Shown here: positions 48,093-58,043 of the stretch, piece by piece
Numbering within the stretch: position 1 is the stretch's first letter
Layout: each line of letters starts with the position of its first letter
Assembly (NCBI RefSeq): GCF_052056915.1
Contig: NZ_CP195119.1
Location: 186,001 to 250,000 of the forward strand
Direction: 5' to 3'
From: MTP4 sp052056915
GTDB taxonomy: Archaea > Halobacteriota > Methanosarcinia > Methanosarcinales > Methanosarcinaceae
DNA: 64,000 nt
The notes under the pieces: generated by a model
The model's database searches: none
What the model saw: only the letters and a program-made list of their open reading frames with translations
What the model was told of the DNA's origin: nothing
Made by a program: the position numbers and the translations under genes

Positions 48093-50396
48093 TCATTTAA
48101 CTGATGCTTTTTTATTGCTTTCCTTTATCCAGAATGCAGCTAGGCTTACAACTCCGGAAACGATTTCAAATCCAGGAGTTTTTTTGCTTCCTTTTGCAGG
48201 ATTGCTTTTCTCTTTTGTTGATATCGCACCGTCGCCATCTATTCCTTCACTTCTGATGCTGCTTTTTTCACCGGAACTATTTGTTTTCAGCACAAATATC
48301 GTAGCCTCTTTTGAGGCTGTTCTGTTTGCATTGCTTACTATCAGGTTAACGGTATAGGTTCCTGCTGAAGAGTAAGCATGGACCGGGTTTTGGTTCGTTG
48401 AATTAAACCCATCTCCAAAGTCCCAGTTCCATACAGTTGCGTTCTGCGAACTGTCATTGAACCGGACCGAGAGAGGAGCGTAACCGGATGTAATATTGCT
48501 ACTGAAGTCTGCAACAATAAATGCTGATTGCTCTGGATTTACTTTCAGAATAACAAGACCGTTAACCCCCTCTCCTACATAGACATAATTTCCGGAAACT
48601 GCAATATCAAAAGCAGAACCGACATAGCGCCCTTTAAGAATTGGGGAGGAAGGATTGCTGATATCGACGATCACAAGACTGTTATCAACGACTAAATAGG
48701 CGTAATTTCCGGAAACTGCAACCTCCTTAACATATCCTTCAGGATTGTAGCTTCCTTTAAGTACTGGAGAAGAAGGATCGCTTATGTCAATAATCGCAAG
48801 GCAATTATTGCTATTGACTACGTAGGCGTAATTACCGGAAACTGCCACATCGAAAGCATACTCAGCATCAGGGTAACTTCCTTTCAGAACAGGAGAAGAA
48901 GCATTGCTGATATCAACAATCAAAAGGCCGTTTCCTTCATCGGCTACGTAGGCGTAATTTCCGGAAACTGCAACACTCTTAATGCATCCGCCATAGCCAT
49001 AATCTCCATTCCAGATAATTGGAGAAGTGGCATGAATTCCTTTCAGAAGCGGAGAAGAAGGATTGCTGATATCTACGATGAAAATACCGTTAGCATAATC
49101 GATTACATAGGCGTAATTGCCGGAAACTACAATATCCTGAGCCCATCCGCCAGTATTGTAATTTCTGATTGGAATCGGAGAAGAGGGATTACTGATATCA
49201 ACAATCACAAGATCTTTGCCATCAGCTATATAGGCGTAGTTGCCGGAAATTGCAACACCTTGAGCATTTCCGGGAGTGTCGTAACTTCCTTTAAGAGCAG
49301 GAGAAGAAGGATTGCGAATGTCAACAATCATAAGACCGTTATAATGATCGGGTACATAGACGTGATTACCTGAAACTGCAACACGTTTAGCCCTTCCTAT
49401 AGTGTCGTAATTTCCTTTAAGAGTAGGAGAAGAAGGACTGCTAATGTCGACAATCACAAAGCCATTATCTTTATTGGGTACGCAGGCATAATTGCCGGAA
49501 ACCACAACACTTTTAGCATATCCGGAAGTATCGCAGCTTCCTTTGAGAGTAGGTGAAGAAGGACTGCTGATATCAACAATAACGAGACCATTATCATTAT
49601 CAGCTACATAGGCGTAATTACCGGAAACTGCGACACCCAGAGCAATTCCGGGAGTGTCGTAGCTTCCTTCGAGAGCAGGAGAAGAAGGATTGCGAATGTC
49701 AACAATCACAAGACCGTTATTGCCATCGGCTACGTAGGCGTAATTACCGGAAACTGAAACGCTGTAAACATCTCCTGTAGTATTGTAGCTTCCTTTGGGA
49801 ATCGGAGAAGAAGGATTGCTGATATCAACAATTAAAAGACCATTATCATAATCGGCTATATAGGCATAAATGCCGGAAACCGAAACATCTTCAGCATATC
49901 CGGAAGTATCGCAGTTTCCTTTGAGAATCGGGGAAGAAGGATTACTAATATCAACAATTATAAGACCATTATAAAGATCGAGTACATAAGCGTAATTGCC
50001 GGAAACTGCGACATCGTAAGCAGATCCTGCATAACGTCCCTTGAGAATCGGAGAAGAGGGATTGCTGATATCAACAATTAAAAGACCATTATCGTTATCG
50101 GCTACATAGGCATAATTACCGGCAACTTTTATGTCTACTACAAAACCTTTTGTCATAATCTTACCCACCAAAACAGGCGAAGAAGGATTAGTGATATCCA
50201 ATATCAAAAGATCCTGCCCCTGTCCGACGTAGGCATAATTGCCAGCGATATCAACAGCCTCTGTCGTCCCGCCAAAATGCCCTACCAATTCCATGCTAAC
50301 ATCAAGAGCAGACGCTGCCCCGGCAATCGGTCCTGTGATCATTACCAAAAAAACAACAAATATAAGCGGGTGAGTTATTTGTCTATTTATTTCCAT
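48093..50396 (-). CDS. Surface LVIVD-repeat protein with PKD domain and PGF-CTERM-like end
   Basis: 767 residues. A signal peptide (PLIFVVFLVMITGPIAGAAS) is followed by about fourteen copies of a 42-residue repeat, (L/V)xIVDISNPSSPxLKGxYDTxG and AxxVxVSGNYAYVADxxNG. These are LVIVD repeats expected to fold as one or more beta propellers. Residues about 640-720 are a PKD domain (SGYAPLSVRFNDSS, WNWDFGDGFNSTNQNPVHAY). The end has KKTPGFEIVSGVVSLAAFWI + KESNKK, a PGF-CTERM-like sorting signal with a weaker basic tail. Probably exported, glycosylated and cell-surface bound. The strong DNA-level similarity between repeats makes copy number prone to change. Confidence 0.9.
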   Translation of the reverse strand: MEINRQITHPLIFVVFLVMITGPIAGAASALDVSMELVGHFGGTTEAVDIAGNYAYVGQGQDLLILDITNPSSPVLVGKIMTKGFVVDIKVAGNYAYVADNDNGLLIVDISNPSSPILKGRYAGSAYDVAVSGNYAYVLDLYNGLIIVDISNPSSPILKGNCDTSGYAEDVSVSGIYAYIADYDNGLLIVDISNPSSPIPKGSYNTTGDVYSVSVSGNYAYVADGNNGLVIVDIRNPSSPALEGSYDTPGIALGVAVSGNYAYVADNDNGLVIVDISSPSSPTLKGSCDTSGYAKSVVVSGNYACVPNKDNGFVIVDISSPSSPTLKGNYDTIGRAKRVAVSGNHVYVPDHYNGLMIVDIRNPSSPALKGSYDTPGNAQGVAISGNYAYIADGKDLVIVDISNPSSPIPIRNYNTGGWAQDIVVSGNYAYVIDYANGIFIVDISNPSSPLLKGIHATSPIIWNGDYGYGGCIKSVAVSGNYAYVADEGNGLLIVDISNASSPVLKGSYPDAEYAFDVAVSGNYAYVVNSNNCLAIIDISDPSSPVLKGSYNPEGYVKEVAVSGNYAYLVVDNSLVIVDISNPSSPILKGRYVGSAFDIAVSGNYVYVGEGVNGLVILKVNPEQSAFIVADFSSNITSGYAPLSVRFNDSSQNATVWNWDFGDGFNSTNQNPVHAYSSAGTYTVNLIVSNANRTASKEATIFVLKTNSSGEKSSIRSEGIDGDGAISTKEKSNPAKGSKKTPGFEIVSGVVSLAAFWIKESNKKASVK

Positions 50397-51108
50397 TAAT
50401 TATACATCCTGTCCTTCAGGTTCTCATTCTCATATTCTCAAGGAGGTCAAACCCTTAACCACAGATCTTTTTATATTTTCATTCGAATAGAATCTGGTTC
50501 TCCAATCAAACCTTGAGAACTTATAAAGGGTTTAGAATTATATTGAAAGTAGTTGGATAAAAATCCCGGCGTTTGATTGGCACTGATGCCGATTAACTTA
50601 CGTGGGTATAATTCATGTACTTTAAAAATTGAGAAAGTTTGCAATGTGTGGGGAAAGGTAGGAAAGGCATTTGAACTCTATGAATTCCTTAAAGTTGCCT
50701 CCTTATAAGTTTTCCGGCCATACCATCAAACTATCCGCTTTTCATACTAATTTCAGATTTGCAGTTATTTATTGAAGTTTGATTGTTTGATACTGTGGCC
50801 GGTAAACTTATATGACAAGGCCTGCTACTAGTTTTCAATGAGAATATCTTAAAACATAGAGTCGAAACGAGTAAAAATGCATTCGGGTTGTTTCGGCGAC
50901 ATCTATTTTTAAATTTTTTATAATTTGATAGCCTGAAGTTCAGATAAAGGGAAAGGCAAAAGAAATTCTTATGTGGAACTCTGAATTCATTAATGAACCC
51001 ATGAAATAATAAGCAGAAGAGTAATAGTGGAGAAAAGCGAACTTTTCTCCGAAAAAAAGCTTTCTCGAAAAATGGGTTTTGCTTGAAAAAATCAGTTTGC
51101 TTGAGCCT
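50397..51108. other. Intergenic region with a MITE-like inverted repeat
   Basis: 712 bp between the LVIVD gene and the helicase gene. Holds the element at 50705-50811; otherwise AT-rich with no gene. Confidence 0.6.
50705..50811. mobile_element. MITE-like element, 107 bp with 27-bp terminal inverted repeats
   Basis: Left end ataagttttccggccatacc... (50705-50731) and right end (50785-50811) pair over 27 bp with four mismatches. The interior (53 bp) is AT-rich and non-coding. The form is that of a short non-autonomous transposon or a long hairpin RNA. No target duplication could be confirmed. Confidence 0.6.
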
Positions 51109-53409
51109 TTACTTCTGCCTGATGATATTCTTGACCTGGCGGTCCCATTCGGTGGACTCGAAAAGCTCCTTGAGCTCGGGGGAGTCTTCAATGAAACAGA
51201 AGCCCCAGTAGACCGCGGGCATGAATTCGCGCTTCCACTGATCTTTTTTCTTTTTATCCAGGAACTGGTAGGTCTCTTCCGAGGAGAGGCGGTGCACGAA
51301 GCCGAGCACTTTCAGGAGTTCGGGGAGGGTCTTTTGGGCGGAACCGATTTTCAGGCATTTGAGCCGGAAGCTGTCTATCCGCTTGAAATCGGGTTCGAAG
51401 CCAAGGGTCTTCAGGATCCTGGCTTTTTCCTGATAGGAAAGGTGCTTACAGGAATATTTCAGGGAGTTCAGGGCCTGGAGTTTCAGGAGCCATTCCACTT
51501 CCCCAAAGACTTTTGGCTTGTGCTTTCTTGAAGTGTCTTTAAGGCGGCGGTCTTCGTAGGCTTCACGCTTGAGTTTGTTGACGGAAGCGACCAGTTCGAC
51601 AAGTTCCTCGGCATCCCCGGCATCCCGGAGCCTGAACCTGAGAGCTCCACGCATGAGTTCCCGCTTTTCCCGTTCAAAAGCCCCGATGTCCCTTTCCTCG
51701 GTTAGGGCCAGCAGGCGGGAATAATACCTGACCCGAAGAGCTGTTGGCGGGAGGCGCACAGGAACCTCCACGGGTTCCGGTCCTTCGGTTTTTCCTCTGC
51801 CTCTCCCTTTCCCCCTTCCTTTTCCTCTGCCTTTTTCCCCGCCAGGACCTTTTTTACCGGCACTGAAATCGATCTTTTTCAGCTCGATTCTTCCTTCCCT
51901 GATCGCCCGGGAGGAGTCCCCTTCGGAGAAGAGTTCCTCAAGGCGGATTTCAGGCTGGAGCATCTGGATCTGCTCAACTTTCTCCCCTCCGAAAACCCCT
52001 TCTCCGAAGTGCTGGTAGAGGGAATCGATGTTATCGGCAATTTCGAAGATGTTTCCCCTCTTTTTGCCCGTTTCCGGGGAGAGCCGAGTTACCCTTCCGA
52101 GCTGCTGCTCGAAAAGGCGCATACTGAGGGTGGGCCTGAGGAGGACAAGGGCTTCAAGGGCAGGGAAGTCGAAGCCCTCAATCAACATGCCAACGGTGCA
52201 GAGGATAAAAGGAGCCTTTTCCGGGTCCCTGAAAGCTTCGATGAGGGCTTTTTGTTCATCTTTCGAGAGTTCCGAAGAGATAAAAGCCGCAGGCTTGAAA
52301 ATCCCGGGTGCTGCGTAGTTGTCGAAACTCATGGGAAGTACGGGGTCCGGATCACTTTCGAACTCTTCGGCGGCGATTTCCTCGTTGAAGATTGCGGAGG
52401 CGAGCTTGGCATGGAAGGCGTTAATCTTTTCATCCTCGCTGCCGACCCCGTAGACCTGTTTCCGGACCGGGGCGCAAAAGACCAGGGTCTTTGCATTTCC
52501 CCTCCGGATTTTAGACTCATACACCTCTTTGGCAAGCCCGGTCCGCCGGATAACTTTCTTGATTCTATCCGCGGTGCTGCAGTCCAGGAAAAGGTCCTGA
52601 CGATCAAGTTCTGCCAGGCCTTTTTCAAAGTCAAAGACCTCCAGGATGTCTTCACTGCTCTCGGCAATCGTATACTTCAGGTTAGCCAGTTCTTCGTCCA
52701 GGATACATTCGGGCAAACTTTTTCCGTAGACCTCCCGCATATCCCCGGAAATCTCGTCCACGAACTTGACGTTTCCCACAACCCCCTGGAACGGGGTCGC
52801 AGTCATGCCCAGGATCCGGGTCCGGTCCCCAAAAGCGTTCAGGAAATCGTTGCCCCGGTTGTTGATGAAATTGTGGATTTCGTCCACTATCGCAATATCG
52901 GCATATTCCAGAAGCAGCTCCTTGAGCTCCGCGCTTTGTTTGCCGAGCACGGTCTGGAGGGACGCGAAGAGCACAAAACCTTCAGCACTTCCTTCACTCC
53001 TTTTCACCTGTTCTCCCTTTCCCTCCCCTTTATCATTCCCTTTCTCTCCCCTTACCTTGAGTTCTTTAAGTTTATTCAGAAGCTCTTTTCGATCGGTCTT
53101 GTGTGCCGAGGAAAGGACAGCACTGTTCGGGAAAAGGGGACGGTCCTTTTTCCTGTCATAATAGGTCTGGGTCAGGAGCTGATTATTTTTCGAGACCAGG
53201 AAAAGCACGAGCTTTCCCTCCTCATAGTATTTTTTCATGATGTGCTTTGAGAGGAAGGTCTTACCCCAGCCCGTGGGGACCTTGATGTAGCCCCTCTGCT
53301 GAGTCTCGAAATACTGCAGTATATCTTCAAAGATCCTCTGCTTATCTTTCCTTAAAGTTTCCAGTTCAACGGTTTCCATGCCGACCACGGCCTTACCTGA
53401 AATTGTCAT
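51109..53409 (-). CDS. Solitary SF2 (DEAD/DEAH-like) helicase with an unrecognised C-terminal domain
   Basis: 766 residues. The N-terminal helicase core has Walker A KVPTGWGKTFLS (about 42-53), motif Ia region FLVSKNNQLLTQ, motif II DEIH (about 175-178), motif III GMTATPFQG, and second-RecA motifs VGMLIEGFDFPAL and QQLGRVTRLSPETGK. This is the res-subunit type seen in type I/III restriction and in defence helicases. About residues 520-545 form a basic Gly/Lys/Arg repeat linker (GKGRGKGRGKGRGRGK). The last 220 residues (FEREKRELMRGALRFRL to NIIRQK) are helical and not recognised. No methylase, nuclease or specificity gene is adjacent. Possible roles are DNA repair or phage defence; the latter is inference. 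Confidence 0.85.
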   Translation of the reverse strand: MTISGKAVVGMETVELETLRKDKQRIFEDILQYFETQQRGYIKVPTGWGKTFLSKHIMKKYYEEGKLVLFLVSKNNQLLTQTYYDRKKDRPLFPNSAVLSSAHKTDRKELLNKLKELKVRGEKGNDKGEGKGEQVKRSEGSAEGFVLFASLQTVLGKQSAELKELLLEYADIAIVDEIHNFINNRGNDFLNAFGDRTRILGMTATPFQGVVGNVKFVDEISGDMREVYGKSLPECILDEELANLKYTIAESSEDILEVFDFEKGLAELDRQDLFLDCSTADRIKKVIRRTGLAKEVYESKIRRGNAKTLVFCAPVRKQVYGVGSEDEKINAFHAKLASAIFNEEIAAEEFESDPDPVLPMSFDNYAAPGIFKPAAFISSELSKDEQKALIEAFRDPEKAPFILCTVGMLIEGFDFPALEALVLLRPTLSMRLFEQQLGRVTRLSPETGKKRGNIFEIADNIDSLYQHFGEGVFGGEKVEQIQMLQPEIRLEELFSEGDSSRAIREGRIELKKIDFSAGKKGPGGEKGRGKGRGKGRGRGKTEGPEPVEVPVRLPPTALRVRYYSRLLALTEERDIGAFEREKRELMRGALRFRLRDAGDAEELVELVASVNKLKREAYEDRRLKDTSRKHKPKVFGEVEWLLKLQALNSLKYSCKHLSYQEKARILKTLGFEPDFKRIDSFRLKCLKIGSAQKTLPELLKVLGFVHRLSSEETYQFLDKKKKDQWKREFMPAVYWGFCFIEDSPELKELFESTEWDRQVKNIIRQK

Positions 53410-53997
53410 TTCTACGCTGTTCCTGCGCTTCTCTTAATGAAGCATGCTTTTTGGGCTTCCGTGTGTCCCCCTCGTAACTGCGGTACACCGGGTCCCTGCG
53501 CTTCTCTAAATGAATCATGCTTTTGGGATTTTCTTGGAATCAGTGCAAAGGCTATCAAGCAGCCTTCCGGTAAACGGTATTAATACCGCACACAAACGAA
53601 AAATATTGAAAAATAATCCCACAATCTGTCCGGCCCCTTATCAATACCAGTCAGAAAGTACAATCAAGGGTTTATCGCCAAAAGTAAGCTAAGATTCAAT
53701 TAAACTAAGATTCAGTTAAACTAAGATTCAGTTAAACTAAGATCCAGTTAAACTAAGATTCAATTAAACTAAGATTCAATTAAACTAAGATTCAATTAAA
53801 CTAAGATTCAATTAAACTAAGATTCAGTTAAACTAAGATTCAATTACAAATGATATTCGGTTACAAATGATATTCAACTAATTGATCGGAGAGATATATA
53901 AATTATTCCAGATTACAAAGAAAAACTTAAAGAAAGAGCAAGGATTCTGATTTTTTAACCCTGGCTCTATAAAGGAAAAACGGAAAAAACCGGAAGT
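53410..53997. other. Intergenic region with a 16-bp tandem array
   Basis: 588 bp between the helicase start and the thrS end. The sequence gcgcttctctTAAATGAagcatgcttttggg occurs twice in related form (about 53427-53455 and 53498-53527), followed by the 16-bp array. No gene. Confidence 0.65.
53685..53848. repeat. 16-bp tandem repeat, ten copies
   Basis: ctaagattca(a/g)ttaaa at exact 16-bp spacing from 53689 to 53833 (ten occurrences of ctaagat). Variation is confined to a/g at one position and one t-to-c change. No spacers, so not CRISPR. Confidence 0.95.
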
Positions 53998-55911
53998 TTA
54001 AAGGAACTTCGGCCTTTCCGAGAGGTATTTTGCAAGCGGCAACCCTTTGTACGGCTTGCCTGCGGTTTCTGCCCTGATCCTTCCGGAAAGCTCTTCCGGG
54101 GTCATCTGGACTTTCATGGGCTTCTTTTGTTCGGACTCTTCCCGGACGGTCACGTTGATCGTGCCTTCCTCGACTTCCGTATCCCCGATAACCACTACAT
54201 AGGGGACCCATTCCCTGCCAGCTTCCCTGATCTTTTTCCCGATGGAAAGTTCCCTGTCATCAATGTCCACCCTGCAGCCCAGCTTCTTTGAAACTTCTTC
54301 TGCAAAGTCCATGTGTTTTTCGGAGATAGTGATGATCCTGACCTGGGTCGGGGAGAGCCAGACCGGGAACATGGGCACTTTCCCTTTCTCGGTTTCCATG
54401 GCGGCCTTTTCAAGGAGGGCGTAGATGCAGCGCTCGATTGCCCCGCTGGGGGAGCAGTGGAGTACGGTGGGCCTTTCGGCCTTGCCTTCGGGAGAAATGT
54501 AAGATATATCGTAGCGTTCGGCGTTTTCCACATCGATCTGGACAGTGGAAAGGGCACTTGCCTTGGCAAGGGCGTCTACGAAATTGAACTCGAACTTGAG
54601 CACGAAGTAGAAGAAACGGGTGTCCCACATCTCCACGAGCACGGGTTTGTCCACGGTTTTTACCATGGAGTTAACCAGGTCCCTGTTAGACTCGTAAAAG
54701 TCTTTCGTGAAGCGGATTGCAACCTCGTAGTCATCGACTTCGATTCCCATGTTCTCGAGTACGCTTATGCAGAGCTTGTACTGCTGCATGAACTGGTCCA
54801 CGGCCTGGCCCATGTCCGGGCAGAGGGAGTGCATATCCGGCATGGTAAATGCCCGAAGTCTTCGCAGGCCCACGAGTTCTCCCCGCTGTTCCTTCCTGAA
54901 ACTGTAGCGGGTCATTTCGATCATCTTCAGGGGGAGGTTCTTGTAAGAGATCGTCATGTCGTGGTTCATAAGGAACTGCCCGAAGCAGGCTGCAAAACGC
55001 AGGAACATGTGGCGCTTGTCCGACTCGATGGAGTACTGTCTTGCCGGGAAGCGGTCCAGGTACTTTTTCAGGGTCGGGTGGTTCATGTCGTACATCAGGG
55101 GGGTTTCCACTTCCATTGCCCCGAATTCGGATGCGACATCAAGCACGTAGTTTTCCATCAGGGACTTGATGAGCCTGCCCTTGGGGTAATAGCGCATGTT
55201 CCCGGAATCGGACCCCGGTTCGTAGTCGGCAAGTTCGAGCCTGCGCATGAGTTCCACATGGGGCGGGGCTTCCTTTACTGCCCTGCTCTTGGAAATCTCA
55301 TAATTCACGAAATCCTGAAGTTTCGGGTAAGGAGAAAGGTCAAAGCCTTCGACCTCATGGAGTTCCCCGTCAGGGGTCAGGATGCGCCAGTAGGACCTGG
55401 CGGTGTCTTCGGCTTTCAGGGCTTCGGAAACTACTTCTTCCTTTTCTTCAGCTACAACAACCTTTTCCCCGCAAACGGCCGGAGCTGCTCCTTCAGGAAG
55501 GATGGTCCGGGACAGTTCCGAAAGGGGGTGGCCCTTACAGCTTATCTTGAAAGCCTTGTACCAGCCGAAGGGAGCACGCTTGACCTCATATTTACCGGAA
55601 AGGGCAGCTTCGACGCCTTTCAGGACTTTAACCGCCACTTTCGGGGAAGAAAGGTCCGAGCTTAAGTGAGCGTAAGGATAGAGCATGATCCGGTCGGTCT
55701 TGACCTGGGATGCAACCTTTTCGATTTCCGAGACCGCCTTTCCGATTGTTTCTTCAGGGTTTGTCTCGTCTGCACTCTCCACAGCCATGAATGCGGTGAG
55801 GGCCTCTTCAAGCCTTCCGGACTTTAAGGAGTCTTCGATTTTTTCAGCTACCGGAGTCTGTTTTTTGGTTTCGTATTCTATATAATCAGAATGAATAAGC
55901 AATAATTGCAT
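53998..55911 (-). CDS. thrS: Threonyl-tRNA synthetase, archaeal type
   Basis: Charges tRNA-Thr with threonine. 637 residues. The first 145 form the archaeal-specific editing domain (MQLLLIHSDYIEYE, VMLYPYAHLSSDL-like segment IMLYPYAHLSSDLSSPKVA), which removes mischarged serine. The class II core follows: motif 1 region around MRYYPKGRLIKSLMENYVLD, zinc ligands in RFAACFGQFL, MPDMHSLCP and TVLHCSPSG, motif 2 MTRYSFRKEQRGELVGLRRLRAF and motif 3 near SGAIERCIYALLE. The anticodon-binding domain starts at FPVWLSPTQVRII. ATG 55911 is monocistronic. Cytoplasmic. Confidence 0.97.
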   Translation of the reverse strand: MQLLLIHSDYIEYETKKQTPVAEKIEDSLKSGRLEEALTAFMAVESADETNPEETIGKAVSEIEKVASQVKTDRIMLYPYAHLSSDLSSPKVAVKVLKGVEAALSGKYEVKRAPFGWYKAFKISCKGHPLSELSRTILPEGAAPAVCGEKVVVAEEKEEVVSEALKAEDTARSYWRILTPDGELHEVEGFDLSPYPKLQDFVNYEISKSRAVKEAPPHVELMRRLELADYEPGSDSGNMRYYPKGRLIKSLMENYVLDVASEFGAMEVETPLMYDMNHPTLKKYLDRFPARQYSIESDKRHMFLRFAACFGQFLMNHDMTISYKNLPLKMIEMTRYSFRKEQRGELVGLRRLRAFTMPDMHSLCPDMGQAVDQFMQQYKLCISVLENMGIEVDDYEVAIRFTKDFYESNRDLVNSMVKTVDKPVLVEMWDTRFFYFVLKFEFNFVDALAKASALSTVQIDVENAERYDISYISPEGKAERPTVLHCSPSGAIERCIYALLEKAAMETEKGKVPMFPVWLSPTQVRIITISEKHMDFAEEVSKKLGCRVDIDDRELSIGKKIREAGREWVPYVVVIGDTEVEEGTINVTVREESEQKKPMKVQMTPEELSGRIRAETAGKPYKGLPLAKYLSERPKFL

Positions 55912-56924
55912 TGAATCACCTGTGCTCTCGGAACCACTGGAGTCAAGTTCCAGATAAAGTTAGGTTTGTTGATTAATTTTTTGATTGCATGCCTTTTGGG
56001 GGCATGCGGCCTGCACAGCGGGCCTGTTCAGGTTTCCGGAAATTAAGTAAGAATATATGACAGTCCTAACAGCGTACAGTGATATAAAGCAATCCCTTTT
56101 ACCGGTATATTTCCGTTCACAGAGACAAGAGGTCCCGGCAAAATTCCGATAAAATTCAAAACCGCTGATGTTTCAGAAGAAGAGCTGCTACGTAGTACAC
56201 CCCGGGTCCGGGAACTCAACAGAACGGATTGAAAATAGATTGCGGTATTTTATCAAATCTAATTGCTGTGAGACCGAAAAAGAGTGCGGGATCTAACTTC
56301 ACAAAATTCAAATTTTTTTTAGGATCGCTCATAAGCTTTATTTTTAATGGAAACGTTAGAAAAAACCGGACGACAACGGCAAAATTGTTAGAATAGTAGT
56401 GGATAGGAGCCCGATGTTCCCACTTTCCGGCTCCTACCAATGATCCAACCCATGAGATTGAGAGGAAACCCTTTAACTCTCAATCTACGTTTTTTATAAG
56501 TACGTAGAAATATATATCATAACCGCTTCAAATTCAATGCGCCCTTTAAACGATTTAATTTTACTGAATATTATAAAGGTATGAAAATATTCAATGCCGT
56601 TAAATTTTTTGAATTAAACTTCATGAAGATGGATTGCCCAGCAGCAAAAACCATGTCATGTGGCATCATTGAATCCCGGCTCGGCCAGGGAGAATACTGA
56701 TAGCTTTCGGGATCTCAGGTAACTCCCAGGATTCCCCTAAGTCCCAATCTTCCAGGTAAGCGCAGGTCATGCCTGCCTTTAAGCCCCCTTTACCGGGCTT
56801 TTTCCCTTTTACAGGAAAAGGAAAAACGGGGTAGTTCAGCACAATAGAGGGAAAATAAAGTAAAGACAGTAAAGAAAATAAAGACTCTTTACTGCATCAG
56901 GACTCTTTACTGCATCAGGACTCT
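55912..56924. other. Long intergenic region upstream of thrS
   Basis: About 1 kb. Contains inverted repeats ggagcc/ggctcc (about 56405-56435) and gattgaga/tctcaatc (56456-56485), and 18-bp repeats of actctttactgcatcagg at 56884-56930 running into the end of the next gene. No RNA gene or protein gene could be supported. Confidence 0.5.
56456..56485. terminator. Hairpin gattgaga/tctcaatc
   Basis: Perfect 8-bp stem with a 14-nt loop; followed on the plus strand by tacgttttttataag, so it could terminate plus-strand transcription, but no plus-strand gene precedes it. Confidence 0.4.
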
Positions 56925-58043
56925 TTACTGCACCTTTTCACACGTCTCTTTCTTACAGGTGTACCCCAGGTTCTTGAGGTTTGGGTCGGCTTTTTCCACA
57001 AGCTCGGGATGCATGGTCTCCTGGTAAACCCTGTACGCCGCCACCAGGGCTCCGAGCAGGATCGGAGCTGCAAAAAAGCCCGCAACCCCGCCAACAAAAG
57101 CCCCTCCCAGGAAAGCAAGCATCAGGAACATGGGATGGATGTTGGACTTTAGACTGGTCAGGTAGGGGCGGAGGATCAGTTCGGGGGGGCCGTAGATGAC
57201 AAGAGAGGAAACCACGAAGAAGATGAGCGCACTCTCGAAACCCTGGTCAAAGTAGCGCAGCACCGTCAGGGGGACGAGTACCATATACCCGGCAAAGAGA
57301 GGAATTATCGATGCTATGAAGATAAGGGTTGCAAGCGCAAGCACATGGGTAAGCCCGAAAGCGTAGAAAACCACAACGGAAGTCACACTTACAATCAGGG
57401 CTGCATAGGCGTTTCCTATGAAGATGCCGGTCAGGATCAGGTCCAGGTGGGATGCATATCTATTTACGGTACCCTGGTATTCCTCAGGCACGACTGCAAG
57501 GAAGGCGCAGTAAAGCCTGTCCCCATCGGAAAGCAGAAAGTAGCAGAGGATTATGGAAACGATGAAATTTATGACGAACAAACTTATGCTCTGGGCATAG
57601 GAAATAATTCCTATCCCCCCGATTGCAGGGAGAAGCGAGGAAAAAAGGGACCAGACAGCCGAATTAATCTGTTCGAGGTACCTCCCCGGGATTTCCAGAG
57701 CACTCACAAAATCAAAGATACTGCCGATGACCACGGTCTGGTTGTCAATGACCCAGGAAATCTGGTGCAGGATCTCAACAACACCTGCTCCGACAATGAA
57801 TATGATGGGGACGAAGATGCAGGTACTGGCGACCAACGACCCTAATTTCTTATACCTTTTGAACTTCATGCGGATAGGTCTGGCAATATAAGCAAACACA
57901 AGCCCCAGCACGACCCCGTCTGCCAGAGGGATCATGATTAAAAAGGCGAAATACAAAAGCACAGCTATTACCAGGGCCGCTGCGATCTTCCAGCGGCTTT
58001 CAATCAGCTGGCTAACTCCGTCATAGGGTTGATTGAACTTCAT
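56925..58043 (-). CDS. AI-2E/PerM-family membrane transporter
   Basis: 372 residues with about eight hydrophobic segments and the family pattern. An N-terminal pair of helices (VIAVLLYFAFLIMIPLADGV) comes first, then LVFAYIARPIRMKFKRYKKLG, and a soluble helical stretch (about 90-150). DLILTGIFIGNAYAALIVSV and FIASIIPLFAGYMVLVPLTV follow, with the C-terminal LLGALVAAYRVYQET typical of AI-2E family proteins. Cytoplasmic membrane; substrate unknown (relatives are linked to autoinducer export or Na/H exchange). The C-terminal tail has two Cys residues (CKKETC). Single gene. The last codons overlap an 18-bp repeat. Confidence 0.92.
   Translation of the reverse strand: MKFNQPYDGVSQLIESRWKIAAALVIAVLLYFAFLIMIPLADGVVLGLVFAYIARPIRMKFKRYKKLGSLVASTCIFVPIIFIVGAGVVEILHQISWVIDNQTVVIGSIFDFVSALEIPGRYLEQINSAVWSLFSSLLPAIGGIGIISYAQSISLFVINFIVSIILCYFLLSDGDRLYCAFLAVVPEEYQGTVNRYASHLDLILTGIFIGNAYAALIVSVTSVVVFYAFGLTHVLALATLIFIASIIPLFAGYMVLVPLTVLRYFDQGFESALIFFVVSSLVIYGPPELILRPYLTSLKSNIHPMFLMLAFLGGAFVGGVAGFFAAPILLGALVAAYRVYQETMHPELVEKADPNLKNLGYTCKKETCEKVQ

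Noticed and set aside
52009..53250. 413-codon plus-strand frame opposite the helicase gene
   Set aside because: Antisense shadow of an intact helicase with all motifs; no recognisable protein.
53685..53848. CRISPR array
   Set aside because: Units are contiguous 16-mers with no spacers and no cas genes nearby. The same holds for the arrays at 34829 and 41161.
54313..55665. 450-codon plus-strand frame opposite thrS
   Set aside because: Fully antisense to a well-conserved synthetase gene; Val/His/Gly-rich composition typical of a shadow frame in GC-rich DNA.
51109..55911. Restriction-modification locus around the helicase
   Set aside because: Neighbours are thrS and a surface protein gene; no methylase, nuclease or specificity subunit is present.
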